Assembly: GCF_001704635.1 (NCBI RefSeq)
Contig: NZ_MAXF01000060.1
Span: 47,233 to 111,232 of the forward strand
DNA: 64,000 bases
Source of the DNA: Streptomyces sparsogenes
Lineage (GTDB): Bacteria; Actinomycetota; Actinomycetes; Streptomycetales; Streptomycetaceae
Reading direction: 5' to 3'
The notes under the pieces are model-generated. The model saw nothing but the letters and a program-made list of their open reading frames with translations, had not been told where the DNA came from and made no database searches. The position numbers were made by a program, and so were the translations under genes. Positions 26,277 to 35,026 of this stretch are shown piece after piece. Each line of letters starts with the position of its first letter. The first letter of the stretch is position 1.

Positions 26277-27158
26277 GTGACTCCAGCAACCGAGCAGTCC
26301 GAGACCCCGGCCGCAGACAGATCCGTACCCGCCGTTTTCCGGCCCCGGCTGATCGCCACCGACCTCGACGGCACCCTGTTGCGCAACGACAAGACGGTCT
26401 CGGACCGCACCGTCGCCGCCCTCGCCGCGGCGGAGCAGGCGGGCATCGAGGTCTTCTTCGTGACCGGCCGGCCTGCCCGCTGGATGGACGTCGTCAGCGC
26501 CCATGTGCACGGCCACGGCCTGGCCATCTGCGCGAACGGCGCGGCCGTCGTCGATCTGCACGACGGCGGGCGGCTGATCGAGACCTGCCCGCTGCCCGAC
26601 CACCAGGCCCTCGCCGCCGTGGAGGCCCTGCGCCGCGCGGCCCCCGGCACCTCCTTCGCGGTCGAGCGCACCGGCGGGATCTGCTACGAGCCGGAATACC
26701 CCCCCTTCCACCGCGACCCGAGCGCGATCATCGCCCCCGCCGAGAAGCTGCTGGCCGAAGGCGGCGAGCACGACGGCACACCGGTCCTCAAGCTGCTCGC
26801 CCACCACCCCGCGCTGGCGCCCGACGCCTTCCTGGACCTGGGCCGCGCGGCGGCCGGCGTCCACGGCGACTTCACCCGCTCCAGCCCCACCGCCCTGCTG
26901 GAGATCAGCGGGCTCGGGGTGAGCAAGGCCAGCACCCTGGCCCGGTGCTGCGCCCAGCGGGGCATCGCCCCCGAGGAGGTCGTGGCGTTCGGCGACATGC
27001 CCAATGACCTGGACATGCTGGCCTGGGCAGGCACCTCGTACGCGATGGCCAACGCCCACCCGCACGTGCTGGGGTCGACCACCCACCGCACCGTCAGCAA
27101 TGAGGAGGACGGGGTCGCGGCCGCCATCGAGCGGATCCTGGAGCGGCTGGAGGGCTGA
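26277..27158 (+). CDS. Cof-type HAD hydrolase
   Basis: 293 residues. Motif [12 protein letters not shown], motif II FFVTGRPARW, catalytic lysine in GVSKASTLARCC and motif IV FGDMPNDLDMLAWA, with a C2B cap. It is a paralogue of the enzyme at 13236 (same motifs, similar length). GTG 26277 is chosen since GGGAGG at 26262-26267 is nine bases before it, while ATG 26268 abuts that site. A very strong hairpin follows the stop. N-terminal tail of about 20 residues is extra. Confidence 0.9.
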   Translation: MTPATEQSETPAADRSVPAVFRPRLIATDLDGTLLRNDKTVSDRTVAALAAAEQAGIEVFFVTGRPARWMDVVSAHVHGHGLAICANGAAVVDLHDGGRLIETCPLPDHQALAAVEALRRAAPGTSFAVERTGGICYEPEYPPFHRDPSAIIAPAEKLLAEGGEHDGTPVLKLLAHHPALAPDAFLDLGRAAAGVHGDFTRSSPTALLEISGLGVSKASTLARCCAQRGIAPEEVVAFGDMPNDLDMLAWAGTSYAMANAHPHVLGSTTHRTVSNEEDGVAAAIERILERLEG

Positions 27159-27168
27159 ACCCGGAGCA

Positions 27169-27211
27169 GCGGAACCGCCCCCCGGCCGGGTCGGCCGGGG
27201 GGCGGTTCCGC
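27169..27211. terminator. Strong bidirectional terminator hairpin
   Basis: Perfect 19-base arms (27169-27187 and 27193-27211; core GGAACCGCCCCCCGG) enclose a five-base loop. It begins 11 bases after the HAD stop and ends 30 bases before the convergent glycine-rich gene's stop, so it can serve both. No T-run, as usual in Streptomyces. Confidence 0.9.
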
Positions 27212-27240
27212 GAGCCCGGAATCGGTATGGCCTGTCGGTA

Positions 27241-28047
27241 TCACCAGAAGATGACGGCGTATCCGTCGCCCCCGGGGCCGCCCGCCGTGCCGGGCGCACC
27301 TGCCGCGCCACCCGTGCCGCCGTCGCCGCCCTCGCCCCTGATCCCGGGCGGGTCGACGATGCCGTCGACCTCTTCGCCGCCCCCGTCCCCGGCGGTCCCG
27401 CTGTCACCGGTCCGGACCACGCCGCCCGTGGAGCAGGTGCCGGTGCCGCCGGCGCCACCCGCGCCGTTGGTGCCATTGGCGGCGCCGACGCCGGGGCCGC
27501 CGCCCGTGCCGCCGCCACCGCCGGTGGCGTTGAGCAGGACACCGGCGCCGCCCGTCACGTTCGTGGTGCCACCGCCGCCGCCGGTGCCACCGGCGGTGGC
27601 GACGGGACCTGCGGTACCACCAGTGCCGCCGGTACCCAGGTGCACGGTGTAGCTCTGGGTGGACTGGACCGGGATGACGCACCAGGTGAAGCCACCGGCG
27701 CCACCGCCACCGCCGTTGCCGCCGACGCCGGTACCGAGCGGCGTGGCCCCGCCACCACCACCGCCGCCGCCACCGCCGGCGCCCCACGCCTGGACGTGCA
27801 CCGAGGTGACGCCCGGGGGAGGCGTGAAGGTCCCGTTCGCGGTGAACTCCCGCACCCCGTGCAGCACGGTCGGGTACTGCGGAGGCCTGGGGGGCCGGGG
27901 GCCGCCGCCCAGGGGGCTCTCGTCCGCGATGGCGGTGGGGGCCGAGGTCAACAACTGACTGCTCAGGGCCGCCGCCGTCACGACGGCGGCGAAGAGGGCC
28001 CGGTAGCGCGTCCGGGATCGTCTGGGGGTTGCGCTCTGGGTGTTCAC
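27241..28047 (-). CDS. Secreted glycine-rich protein (Gly_rich_2-like)
   Basis: 268 residues. An Arg-rich N-terminus and hydrophobic helix (ALFAAVVTAAALSSQLL) form a signal peptide. The mature part begins with a motif common to glycine-rich surface or tail proteins, EFTANGTFTPPPGVTSVHVQAWGAGG, shown here in pieces, then about 170 residues dominated by Gly with Thr/Ala/Val, and ends GGDGYAVIFW. The repeats resemble PGII-helix glycine sheets. Function unknown: cell-surface or extracellular structural protein is inference. GTG 28047 preceded by AAGGAAG. Confidence 0.75.
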   Translation of the reverse strand: MNTQSATPRRSRTRYRALFAAVVTAAALSSQLLTSAPTAIADESPLGGGPRPPRPPQYPTVLHGVREFTANGTFTPPPGVTSVHVQAWGAGGGGGGGGGGATPLGTGVGGNGGGGGAGGFTWCVIPVQSTQSYTVHLGTGGTGGTAGPVATAGGTGGGGGTTNVTGGAGVLLNATGGGGGTGGGPGVGAANGTNGAGGAGGTGTCSTGGVVRTGDSGTAGDGGGEEVDGIVDPPGIRGEGGDGGTGGAAGAPGTAGGPGGDGYAVIFW

Positions 28048-28340
28048 GTGATGACTTCCTTCCCCGCGTCGGGCCAACAACTGTCGCGGAGTGCGATGGG
28101 ACGATATGAGGACCAAGCGGCCCGCGAGGCTCATCCCACCGCCGGTCATGGAGGCGCGCATTCTGACGCGGCAATAGTTGGACCGCGTAGGTGAGCGGTT
28201 GCCCTGCCCGGGCTAACTCCTCCCCTGGCACCGCCTTGCCCCGCACCGGGGGAGCCGCCGGGTAAACCGTCCACCGCGAAAAGTCACCTGGACTACGCTT
28301 CGGCCTCCTCTTTCGGGGCTCGGTTCTCCTCCGGGGCGCC

Positions 28341-31300
28341 TCAGCCCCTGTCGACGGTCGACCGTGCTCGGCCCCTCGTACCTCGGGGCCTCCGCGCGCT
28401 CTCCCTTTCGACAGCGGCGCGCCCCTTCGGCTCACTCGCCGCCAGAGAAGCCGCGCCGGCCGCCAGGCCGTCCTCCTCGGCCTCGCGCCGCAGCATCCGG
28501 CGGAACGGGCCTTCGGCCGAGGCGAGTTGGGCGTAGGTGCCGCGCTGCACGGTCCGGCCCTCTTCGAGCACGACGACCTCGTCGACCGCCTCCAGGCCCG
28601 CCAGCCGATGGGTGATCAGCACGGTCGTACGCCCCCGTGTGGCCGACAGCAGATCCGCCGTCAGCGCGTCGGCGGTCGGCAGGTCCAGGTGCTCGGCGGG
28701 CTCGTCGAGCACCAGCACCGGAAAGTCGGCGAGCAGCGCGCGGGCCAGGGCCAGCCGCTGCCGCTGCCCGCCGGACAGCCGCGCGCCCGACTCGCCGACC
28801 AGCGTGTCCAGGCCCTCGGGCAGCCCGTCCACCCACGTCAGCAGCCGGGCCGCGGCCAACGCCCGGCGCAGTTCGCCGTCGCTCGCGTCGGGGCGGGCCA
28901 GACGGAGGTTCTCGCGCAACGAGCTGTCGAAGATGTGCGCGTCCTGGGCGCACAGACCCACCAGCCGCCGTACCGCGTCGGGGTCCATGGCCGCGGTGTC
29001 GCGGCCCGCGAGCGTGTACGAGCCCGACCGCGGGTCCAGGAAGCGGAGCAGCACATGCGCCAGGGTGGTCTTGCCCGACCCGGACGGGCCGACCACGGCG
29101 ACCCGGTGGCCCGGCCGCAGCTCCAGGTCGAACCCGTCCAGGGCGGGCGCGCGCCGTCCCGGATACCGGGCGGAGACCCGGTCCAGGACCAGCGGGTAGG
29201 GTCCCCGCGGCGCCTCGGCGCCTGCCTTCGCCGGCCGCTCCATCACGGCTGCCTCGTCCACCACGTTGCCCCTCACGGGCGCGCCGTCCTCCACGGGCGG
29301 GCCGTCCACCACGTCGTACACCCGGCGCGCGGCCCGCCGCACCCGCTGGCGGTGCTGCACCGCGAGGGGCAGACCCGCGACCGCCTCGAACGCGGCGAGC
29401 GGCATCAGCACCACGACGGCCAGCCACACCCCGCCGAGCCGGCCGTCGGCCACGGCCCGCACGCCCACCCAGGCCGAGGCCGCGACGGTCAGCCCGCACG
29501 CCAGCGCGGACAGTCCGGCCCCAACTCCGGTCGCGGCGGCCGCCCGCCGGGCGATCCGGGTGAGCACGCCGTCGACGCGCCGCACCTCGTCCAGCCGGCG
29601 CGGCAGGGCACCGGCGACGGTCAACTCGGCGGTGCCGGTGAGCACCTCGACGACCTGGGCCGACAGCGCGCCGCGCGCCGGGGCCAGCCGACGCTCGGCG
29701 TGGCGGGCCAACGCGCCGGAAACCAGCGGTGCCACGGCCCCGGCCACCACGAGCCCGGCCGCCAGCACGGCGCCCGCCTCCGGCAGCAGCCACCCGGTGA
29801 AGCCCACCGAGGCCACGCCCACGGCCAGCGCGGCGCCCACCGGCAGCAGCCAGCGCAGGAAGTAGTCCTGGAGGGCGTCCACATCGGCGACCAGCCGGGA
29901 CAGCAGATCGCCGCGCCGGGTGTCCCTGAGCCCGACCGGCGCCAGCCGCTCCAGCCTGCGGTAGACGGCGACCCGCAGTTCGGCGAGCACCCGCAGCACG
30001 GCGTCGTGCGAGACCAGGCGCTCGGCGTAGCGGAAGACAGCCCGGCCGATCCCGAAGGCCCGGGTCGCGGTGACCGCCACCATCAGATAGAGCACGGGGG
30101 GCTGCTGCCAGGCGCGCGAGATCAGCCACCCCGAGACGGCCATCAGCCCGACGGCGCTGGCCGACGCGAGGGTCGCGAGCAGCAGCGCGAGCGTGAACCG
30201 GCCCCGCCAGTCCCGCGCCGACTCCCGCACCCACGCCAACGCGGAGCCGTGCGCGCGGGGCGCCTCGCCGGCCGCCGCGGCATCGGAGGCCGCCTGAGGA
30301 CCCGCTTCCTGAGGACCCGAGGTCTGAGGGCCCGCCGGGTCGGTGGTCGCTTGAGGGCCGGCCGGGTCGGCGGCCGCCGCTCGGGGTGCGTCGTGGTGCG
30401 CGGGTTCGGCCCAAGGGGCCGGGGGCCGGGGGGCGGTGGCGGGGCCGGGCAGCCGCACCACGCGGTCGGCGACGGCCAGCAGGGCCGGGCGGTGGACGAC
30501 CAGGAGGACCGTGCGGCCCTCGGCCAGCCGCCGCACCGCCTCCACGACCGCAGCCTCCGTCTCCCCGTCCAGGCCCGCGGTCGGCTCGTCCAGCAGCAGC
30601 ACCGGCCGGTCGGCCAGGAACGCGCGCGCCAGCGCGATCCGCTGCCGCTGCCCCGCGGACAGGCCCGCGCCCATCTCGCCGAGGCGGGTGCCGGCCCCGT
30701 GCGGCAGCGCGTCGACGAAGCCGAGCGCGCCCGCGTCCCGCAGCGCGGCCCGTACCGCCGCGTCGTGGGCGTCCGGTCGCGCCAGCCGTACGTTGTCGGC
30801 GATCGTCCCGGCGAAGAGATACGGGCGCTGGGGCACCCAGGCGATCTGGCGGCGCCAGCTCTCCGGGTCGAGCGACGCCAGGTCCCGCCCCGCGACCAGC
30901 ACCCGGCCCGCGGTCGGCTCGGCGAACCCCAGCAGTGCGTTCAGCAGCGTGGTCTTGCCCGCCCCGCTGGGGCCGACGAGGGCCACGGTCTCCCCCGGGA
31001 GGATCTCGAACGAGGTCGCGGCCAGGGACGGTTCGGACCGGCCGGGGTGGCGCACCTCCAGCCCCTCCACGCTCAGCGTCGCGCCCCGGGCGTCGGGGGC
31101 GGGCGCGTCGCCCGCTGCCCTGGGCTCGCGTTCGAGGACCGCGAAGACCTCGTCGGCGGCCGCGAGCCCTTCCGCCGCCGCGTGGTAGTGCGTGCCCACC
31201 TGCCGCAGCGGCAGATACGCCTCGGGGGCCAGGACGAGCACCACCAGCCCGGTGTACAGGTCCAGCTCGCCGTGGACCAGCCGCATGCCGATGCCGACGG

Positions 31301-32207
31301 CGACGAGCGCGACCGACACCGTGGAGAGCAGTTCGAGCGCGAAGGAGGACAGGAAGGCCAGGCGCAGGGTGCGCAGCGTCGCCCGCCGGTAGTCCGCGGT
31401 GATGGCGCGGATCGACGCGGCCTGGGCCTTGGCGCGGCCGAAGACCTTGAGGGTCGGGAGCCCGGCGACGACGTCCAGGAAGTGTCCGGAGAGCCGGGAC
31501 AGCAGTCGCCACTGACGGTCCATCCGGGACTGGGTGGCCCAGCCGATGAGGATCATGAAGAGCGGGATCAGCGGCAGGGTGGCGGCGATGATCAGGGCCG
31601 AGACCCAGTCGGCGGTGAGGATGCGGGCGAGCACCGCCACCGGCACCACGATGGCCAGGCCCAGTTGCGGCAGATAGCGGGCGAAGTAGTCGTCCAGGGC
31701 GTCGATGCCCCGGGTGGCGAGGGTGGTGAGCTCCCCCGTGCCCCGCCCGCCCGACCGCCCGGCACCCGACCGCCCGGCACTCGACCGCCCGGCACTCGGC
31801 TGCCCGGCGCCCGGCCGCTCCGCGCCCGGCACATCCGCGTCCGGCGCATCCGCGTCCGGCGCGTCGGCCCCCATCCGCTCGGGTCCCAGCCGCACCGCAT
31901 GCGCGAGCAGCCGCATCCGCAGCTCCGACTTGACCGCCGCACCGGCTCGGTGGGCGGCCAGTTCGGTGAGCCATGCGACCGCGGCGCGGCCGACGGCGAC
32001 GGCCGCCAGCAGCGCCAGCGGGCGCCCGAGGTCGCCCGGGGCGGCGCCGCGGACGAAGGCGGCGACCACCACCTCGGCGATGAGCATGGCCTGCGCCACC
32101 ACCAGCCCCGCCGCCACCAGCCCCAACGCCACGGACGCGGCGAGGAAGAGACGGGTCGCCCGGGCGTGACGCAGCAGCCGGGGGTCGACTGGTTTCACGT
32201 GAAACAC
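28341..32207 (-). CDS. cydDC: CydDC fusion, thiol/heme ABC exporter for cytochrome bd assembly
   Basis: 1288 residues carrying two complete ABC exporter halves in one chain, the actinobacterial arrangement. The first half (CydD-like) has six helices then Walker A GPSGAGKTTLLNAL, signature LSAGQRQRIALARAF and Walker B VLLLDEPTAGLD. The second (CydC-like) has Walker A GPSGSGKTTLAHVL and signature LSGGQRQRLALARAL. It exports reduced thiols needed for heme insertion in cytochrome bd. Residues 113-156 in the first domain and the linker before the second half are Ala/Gly/Pro repeats. GTG start overlaps a parS site; 13 bases follow cydB. Confidence 0.94.
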   Translation of the reverse strand: MFHVKPVDPRLLRHARATRLFLAASVALGLVAAGLVVAQAMLIAEVVVAAFVRGAAPGDLGRPLALLAAVAVGRAAVAWLTELAAHRAGAAVKSELRMRLLAHAVRLGPERMGADAPDADAPDADVPGAERPGAGQPSAGRSSAGRSGAGRSGGRGTGELTTLATRGIDALDDYFARYLPQLGLAIVVPVAVLARILTADWVSALIIAATLPLIPLFMILIGWATQSRMDRQWRLLSRLSGHFLDVVAGLPTLKVFGRAKAQAASIRAITADYRRATLRTLRLAFLSSFALELLSTVSVALVAVGIGMRLVHGELDLYTGLVVLVLAPEAYLPLRQVGTHYHAAAEGLAAADEVFAVLEREPRAAGDAPAPDARGATLSVEGLEVRHPGRSEPSLAATSFEILPGETVALVGPSGAGKTTLLNALLGFAEPTAGRVLVAGRDLASLDPESWRRQIAWVPQRPYLFAGTIADNVRLARPDAHDAAVRAALRDAGALGFVDALPHGAGTRLGEMGAGLSAGQRQRIALARAFLADRPVLLLDEPTAGLDGETEAAVVEAVRRLAEGRTVLLVVHRPALLAVADRVVRLPGPATAPRPPAPWAEPAHHDAPRAAAADPAGPQATTDPAGPQTSGPQEAGPQAASDAAAAGEAPRAHGSALAWVRESARDWRGRFTLALLLATLASASAVGLMAVSGWLISRAWQQPPVLYLMVAVTATRAFGIGRAVFRYAERLVSHDAVLRVLAELRVAVYRRLERLAPVGLRDTRRGDLLSRLVADVDALQDYFLRWLLPVGAALAVGVASVGFTGWLLPEAGAVLAAGLVVAGAVAPLVSGALARHAERRLAPARGALSAQVVEVLTGTAELTVAGALPRRLDEVRRVDGVLTRIARRAAAATGVGAGLSALACGLTVAASAWVGVRAVADGRLGGVWLAVVVLMPLAAFEAVAGLPLAVQHRQRVRRAARRVYDVVDGPPVEDGAPVRGNVVDEAAVMERPAKAGAEAPRGPYPLVLDRVSARYPGRRAPALDGFDLELRPGHRVAVVGPSGSGKTTLAHVLLRFLDPRSGSYTLAGRDTAAMDPDAVRRLVGLCAQDAHIFDSSLRENLRLARPDASDGELRRALAAARLLTWVDGLPEGLDTLVGESGARLSGGQRQRLALARALLADFPVLVLDEPAEHLDLPTADALTADLLSATRGRTTVLITHRLAGLEAVDEVVVLEEGRTVQRGTYAQLASAEGPFRRMLRREAEEDGLAAGAASLAASEPKGRAAVERESARRPRGTRGRARSTVDRG
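31740..31871 (-). repeat. In-frame low-complexity expansion in CydD half
   Basis: Repeats of short units give an Ala/Asp/Pro then Ser/Ala/Gly/Arg tract (ADAPDADAPDADVPG, then SAGRSSAGRSGAGRSGGRG) at residues 113-156, between transmembrane helices of the first half. Several 15-base copies (of the CGCCCGGCACTCGAC type) are nearly identical, showing recent expansion. Confidence 0.75.
32192..32205. other. parS: parS site (ParB box) at the cydDC start
   Basis: GTTTCACGTGAAAC is a perfect 14-base palindrome and an exact match to the Streptomyces parS consensus bound by ParB. It overlaps the GTG start base of cydDC and encodes its second to fifth codons (FHVK). Known sites cluster around oriC, so this one suggests the window is origin-proximal. 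Confidence 0.9.
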
Positions 32208-32220
32208 ACCACCCGTGGGA

Positions 32221-33234
32221 TCAGTGACCGGTCGGCTCGGGGATGTGCTGGGTGCCGATCCGCTTGCGGAAGACCCAGTAGGTCCACGCCTGGTAGGCCA
32301 TCACCAGCGGGGTCATCACGGCCGCCACCCAGGTCATGATCGTCAGCGTGTACGGGCTCGACGCCGCGTCCGCCGCCGTCAGGCTCCACCTCGGGTCCAG
32401 CGAGGAGGGCATGACGTCCGGGAAGAGCGCGAGGAAGAGCATCGCGACCGCGGCGGCGATGGCCACCCCGGACAGGGCGAACGCCCAGCCCTCCCGTCCG
32501 AGCCGGTTCATCACCAGCGCCGCGAGCAGCGCGACCACGGCGACCAGCAGCGCGGCCAGCGACCGTCCGTTGCCGGTGTCGTGCTGGGTCCAGCCGAGCC
32601 AGACCGCGGCCAGCACGGCGCCGACCGGGCCGAGCCCCGCCGCGTATCGCCGGGCTCGCGTCCGGATCTCCCCGACCGTCTTGAGCGAGGCGAACACGGC
32701 GCCGTGGAAGGTGAACAGCACCAGGGTGACCGCCCCGCCGAGCAGGGCGTGCGGGTTGACCAGGTCGAGGAGGTCGCCGGTGTAGTTCTTGTCCGGCCCG
32801 ATCGGCACCCCGCGCACCATGTTGGCGAAGATCGCACCCCACAGGAAGGCGGGGAGCAGCGAGCACCAGAAGATCACGTTCTCCCAGTTGCGCTGCCAGC
32901 GATCCTCCGGCCGCTTGTGCCGGTACTCGAAGGCGACGCCGCGCAGGATCAGGCAGACCAGGACGGCCAGCAGTGGCAGGTAGAAGCCGCTGAAGAGCGT
33001 CGCGTACCAGTCGGGGAAGGCGGCGAAGGTCGCGCCGCCCGCCGTGATCAGCCAGACCTCGTTGCCGTCCCAGACCGGGCCGATGGTGTTGATGAGCACC
33101 CGGCGTTCCGTACGGTCCCGGGCCAGCGGCTTGGTCAGCACGCCGATGCCGAAGTCGAAGCCCTCGAGGAAGAAGTAGCCGATCCACAGGACGGCGATCA
33201 GCACGAACCAGACGTCGTGAAGGTGCGGTGACAT
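32221..33234 (-). CDS. cydB: Cytochrome bd ubiquinol/menaquinol oxidase subunit II
   Basis: 337 residues with about eight hydrophobic helices, opening HDVWFVLIAVLWIGYFFLEGFDFG, the family signature given in part. CydB is the partner of CydA in the high-affinity bd oxidase that reduces oxygen to water in the membrane. Residues for heme binding are in CydA. It is 13 bases after the cydA stop and 13 before cydDC, consistent with one transcript under Rex control. ATG at 33234. Confidence 0.96.
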   Translation of the reverse strand: MSPHLHDVWFVLIAVLWIGYFFLEGFDFGIGVLTKPLARDRTERRVLINTIGPVWDGNEVWLITAGGATFAAFPDWYATLFSGFYLPLLAVLVCLILRGVAFEYRHKRPEDRWQRNWENVIFWCSLLPAFLWGAIFANMVRGVPIGPDKNYTGDLLDLVNPHALLGGAVTLVLFTFHGAVFASLKTVGEIRTRARRYAAGLGPVGAVLAAVWLGWTQHDTGNGRSLAALLVAVVALLAALVMNRLGREGWAFALSGVAIAAAVAMLFLALFPDVMPSSLDPRWSLTAADAASSPYTLTIMTWVAAVMTPLVMAYQAWTYWVFRKRIGTQHIPEPTGH

Positions 33235-33247
33235 GGCTCTCTCCGGC

Positions 33248-34843
33248 TCAGTACGCGAAGGTCAGCGGCTTGTCGGCGTCGGCGTCGGCGTTGCCGTGCG
33301 CCCCTCCGGCGCCCGGGCCGCCGGAGGGCAGCCGCAGCCGGGGGTCCTTGGCGGGGGGCTTCTCGTCGGTGTCCGGCCCGGCCTTGGCGTACTTGGCCAG
33401 CAGCCGCACCTCCACCACCGCGAGCACGCCGTACAGCAGGGTGAAGACGCCCAGGGATATGAGGACTTCGGTCCGGCTGACGCCGGGGGAGACCGCGTCG
33501 GCGGTCTTCATCAGCCCGTACACCACCCACGGCTGGCGTCCCATCTCGGTGAAGATCCAGCCGAAGGAGTTGGCGATCAGCGGGAAGCCCATGGTCAGGA
33601 TGCCGATCCGCCAGGACCACTTGGTCAGCAGCGGGCTCATCTCGCGCTTCTTGGTGAGCATCAGCCGCGGCACCTCGTCCTCACCGGTGCGGAAGGCGGG
33701 GGACAGCCACCGCTTGCGCCGGGTCGTCCACAGCCCGATGAGCGCGGCGGCGAACGAGGTCATCCCGAAGCCGATCATCAGCCGGAAGCCCCAGAAGGTC
33801 ATGAAGATGCTGGGGATGTAGTCCTCGGGCTGTCCTCCGTAGGCCGCGGCCTCCTTCGCGGCCACGTCGTTGATGCCGGGGACGGAGTCGGTGAAGTTGC
33901 TGTGCGCGAGGAAGGAGAGCACCCCGGGGACCTCGAGCTCGACGCTGTTGTGTCCCTTGCTGACGTCGCCGACGGCGAAGACCGAGAAGGGCGCGGGCGC
34001 CTGGGTCTCCCACAGCGCCTCGGCCGCGGCCATCTTCATCGGCTGCTGCTCGAACATCACCTTGCCGAGCTGGTCGCCGCTGATGGCCGTGCCCAACCCC
34101 GCGATCACGGCGACGACCAGACCCACCCGCAGCGAGGCCCGCATCGCCCCGACCTGCTTCTTCTGCTTCTCACCCAGCTCCTCGCCGCGGTCCTGCCGGC
34201 GCTTGGCCCGCCGCAGGTGGAAGGAGGCGATGCCCACCATGAAGGCCGCGCCGGTGAGGAAGGCCGCGGTCAGGGTGTGGAAGACCACGACCAGGGTGGT
34301 GTTCTGGGTCAGCACCGCCCAGATGTCGGTGAGCCGCGCCTTGCCGGTGGCCTGGTCGATGGCGTAGCCGGTCGGGTGCTGCATCCACGAGTTCGCGGCG
34401 AGGATGAAGTACGAGGAGAGGACGGTGCCCAGCGCGACGATCCAGATGCAGGCGCAGTGGATCTTCTTCGGCAGCTTGTCCCAGCCGAAGATCCACAGCC
34501 CGATGAAGGTGGACTCGAAGAAGAAGGCGAGCAGCGCCTCCATGGCCAGCGGGGCGCCGAACACATCGCCCACGAAGCGCGAGTAGTCCGACCAGTTCAT
34601 GCCGAACTGGAACTCCTGGACGAGACCGGTGACCACGCCCATCGCGATGTTGATCAGGAAGAGCTTTCCCCAGAACTTGGTCGCGTGGAAGTACTTCTCC
34701 TTGCCGGTGCGGACCCAGGCGGTCTCCAGTCCGGCGGTGATGGCGGCGAGAGAGATCGTGAGGGGGACGAAGAGGAAGTGGTAGACGGTGGTGATGCCGA
34801 ACTGCCATCGCGCCAGCGTCTCCGGCGCCAGAGCCAGATCCAC
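33248..34843 (-). CDS. cydA: Cytochrome bd oxidase subunit I
   Basis: 531 residues, about nine helices. The N-terminal His22 (YHFLFV) is the expected heme b595 ligand. FQFGMNWSDYSRFVGD and FESTFIGLWIFGW, the heme-region segments, are intact. The quinol Q-loop lies between helices 6 and 7 (KMAAAEALWETQAPAPFSVF), short form. GRQPWVVYG matches the conserved GRQPW. Together with CydB it is a quinol oxidase used at low oxygen. The 183-base upstream gap has a perfect Rex operator 55 bases before the ATG. Confidence 0.96.
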   Translation of the reverse strand: MDLALAPETLARWQFGITTVYHFLFVPLTISLAAITAGLETAWVRTGKEKYFHATKFWGKLFLINIAMGVVTGLVQEFQFGMNWSDYSRFVGDVFGAPLAMEALLAFFFESTFIGLWIFGWDKLPKKIHCACIWIVALGTVLSSYFILAANSWMQHPTGYAIDQATGKARLTDIWAVLTQNTTLVVVFHTLTAAFLTGAAFMVGIASFHLRRAKRRQDRGEELGEKQKKQVGAMRASLRVGLVVAVIAGLGTAISGDQLGKVMFEQQPMKMAAAEALWETQAPAPFSVFAVGDVSKGHNSVELEVPGVLSFLAHSNFTDSVPGINDVAAKEAAAYGGQPEDYIPSIFMTFWGFRLMIGFGMTSFAAALIGLWTTRRKRWLSPAFRTGEDEVPRLMLTKKREMSPLLTKWSWRIGILTMGFPLIANSFGWIFTEMGRQPWVVYGLMKTADAVSPGVSRTEVLISLGVFTLLYGVLAVVEVRLLAKYAKAGPDTDEKPPAKDPRLRLPSGGPGAGGAHGNADADADKPLTFAY

Positions 34844-34897
34844 GGGAATCTCTCCTTACGGTCTTGCCACGGGGTCGGCCCGCACCCCAGAGGAGCT

Positions 34898-34913
34898 TGT
34901 GAACGTATTCACA
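34898..34913. promoter_or_regulatory. Rex operator upstream of cydA
   Basis: TGTGAACGTATTCACA matches the Streptomyces Rex operator consensus TGTGAAC-NNN-TTCACA exactly. A further TTCACAA half-site follows at 34914-34920. Rex senses the NADH/NAD+ ratio and represses cyd genes when NAD+ is high; the sequence here implies oxygen/redox control of the cydA-cydB-cydDC operon. Confidence 0.92.
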
Positions 34914-35026
34914 TTCACAAGCTATGATACGCACGTGCGTGCGCCCCTTCTCACCGGGGGGTGGAAGGGGCGCAAGCGGAACGTATCGGTATCCTTCGGC
35001 GGCGACCTTCGTCGGCCGCGAAGGCA

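Noticed and set aside
24248..27007. 919-codon plus-strand frame spanning several minus-strand genes
   Set aside because: Crosses htpX, the LLM oxidoreductase and intergenic DNA; composition changes along it and no domain is seen.
28040..28053. TTCACGTGA near the glycine-rich gene start as a second parS
   Set aside because: Only the central bases match; at least five positions differ from the 14-base consensus.
28432..31974. 1180-codon minus-strand open frame overlapping cydDC
   Set aside because: It is cydDC read in another frame; GC-rich codon use keeps alternative frames open. Its sequence is Arg/Gly/Ala/Pro-rich without any domain.
28527..32339. 1270-codon plus-strand open frame opposite cydDC
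   Set aside because: Antisense shadow with His/Gln/Arg-rich composition, no ribosome site and no family.
33233..34927. Long plus-strand frame opposite cydA
   Set aside because: Antisense of conserved cydA, no motif, composition typical of a shadow.
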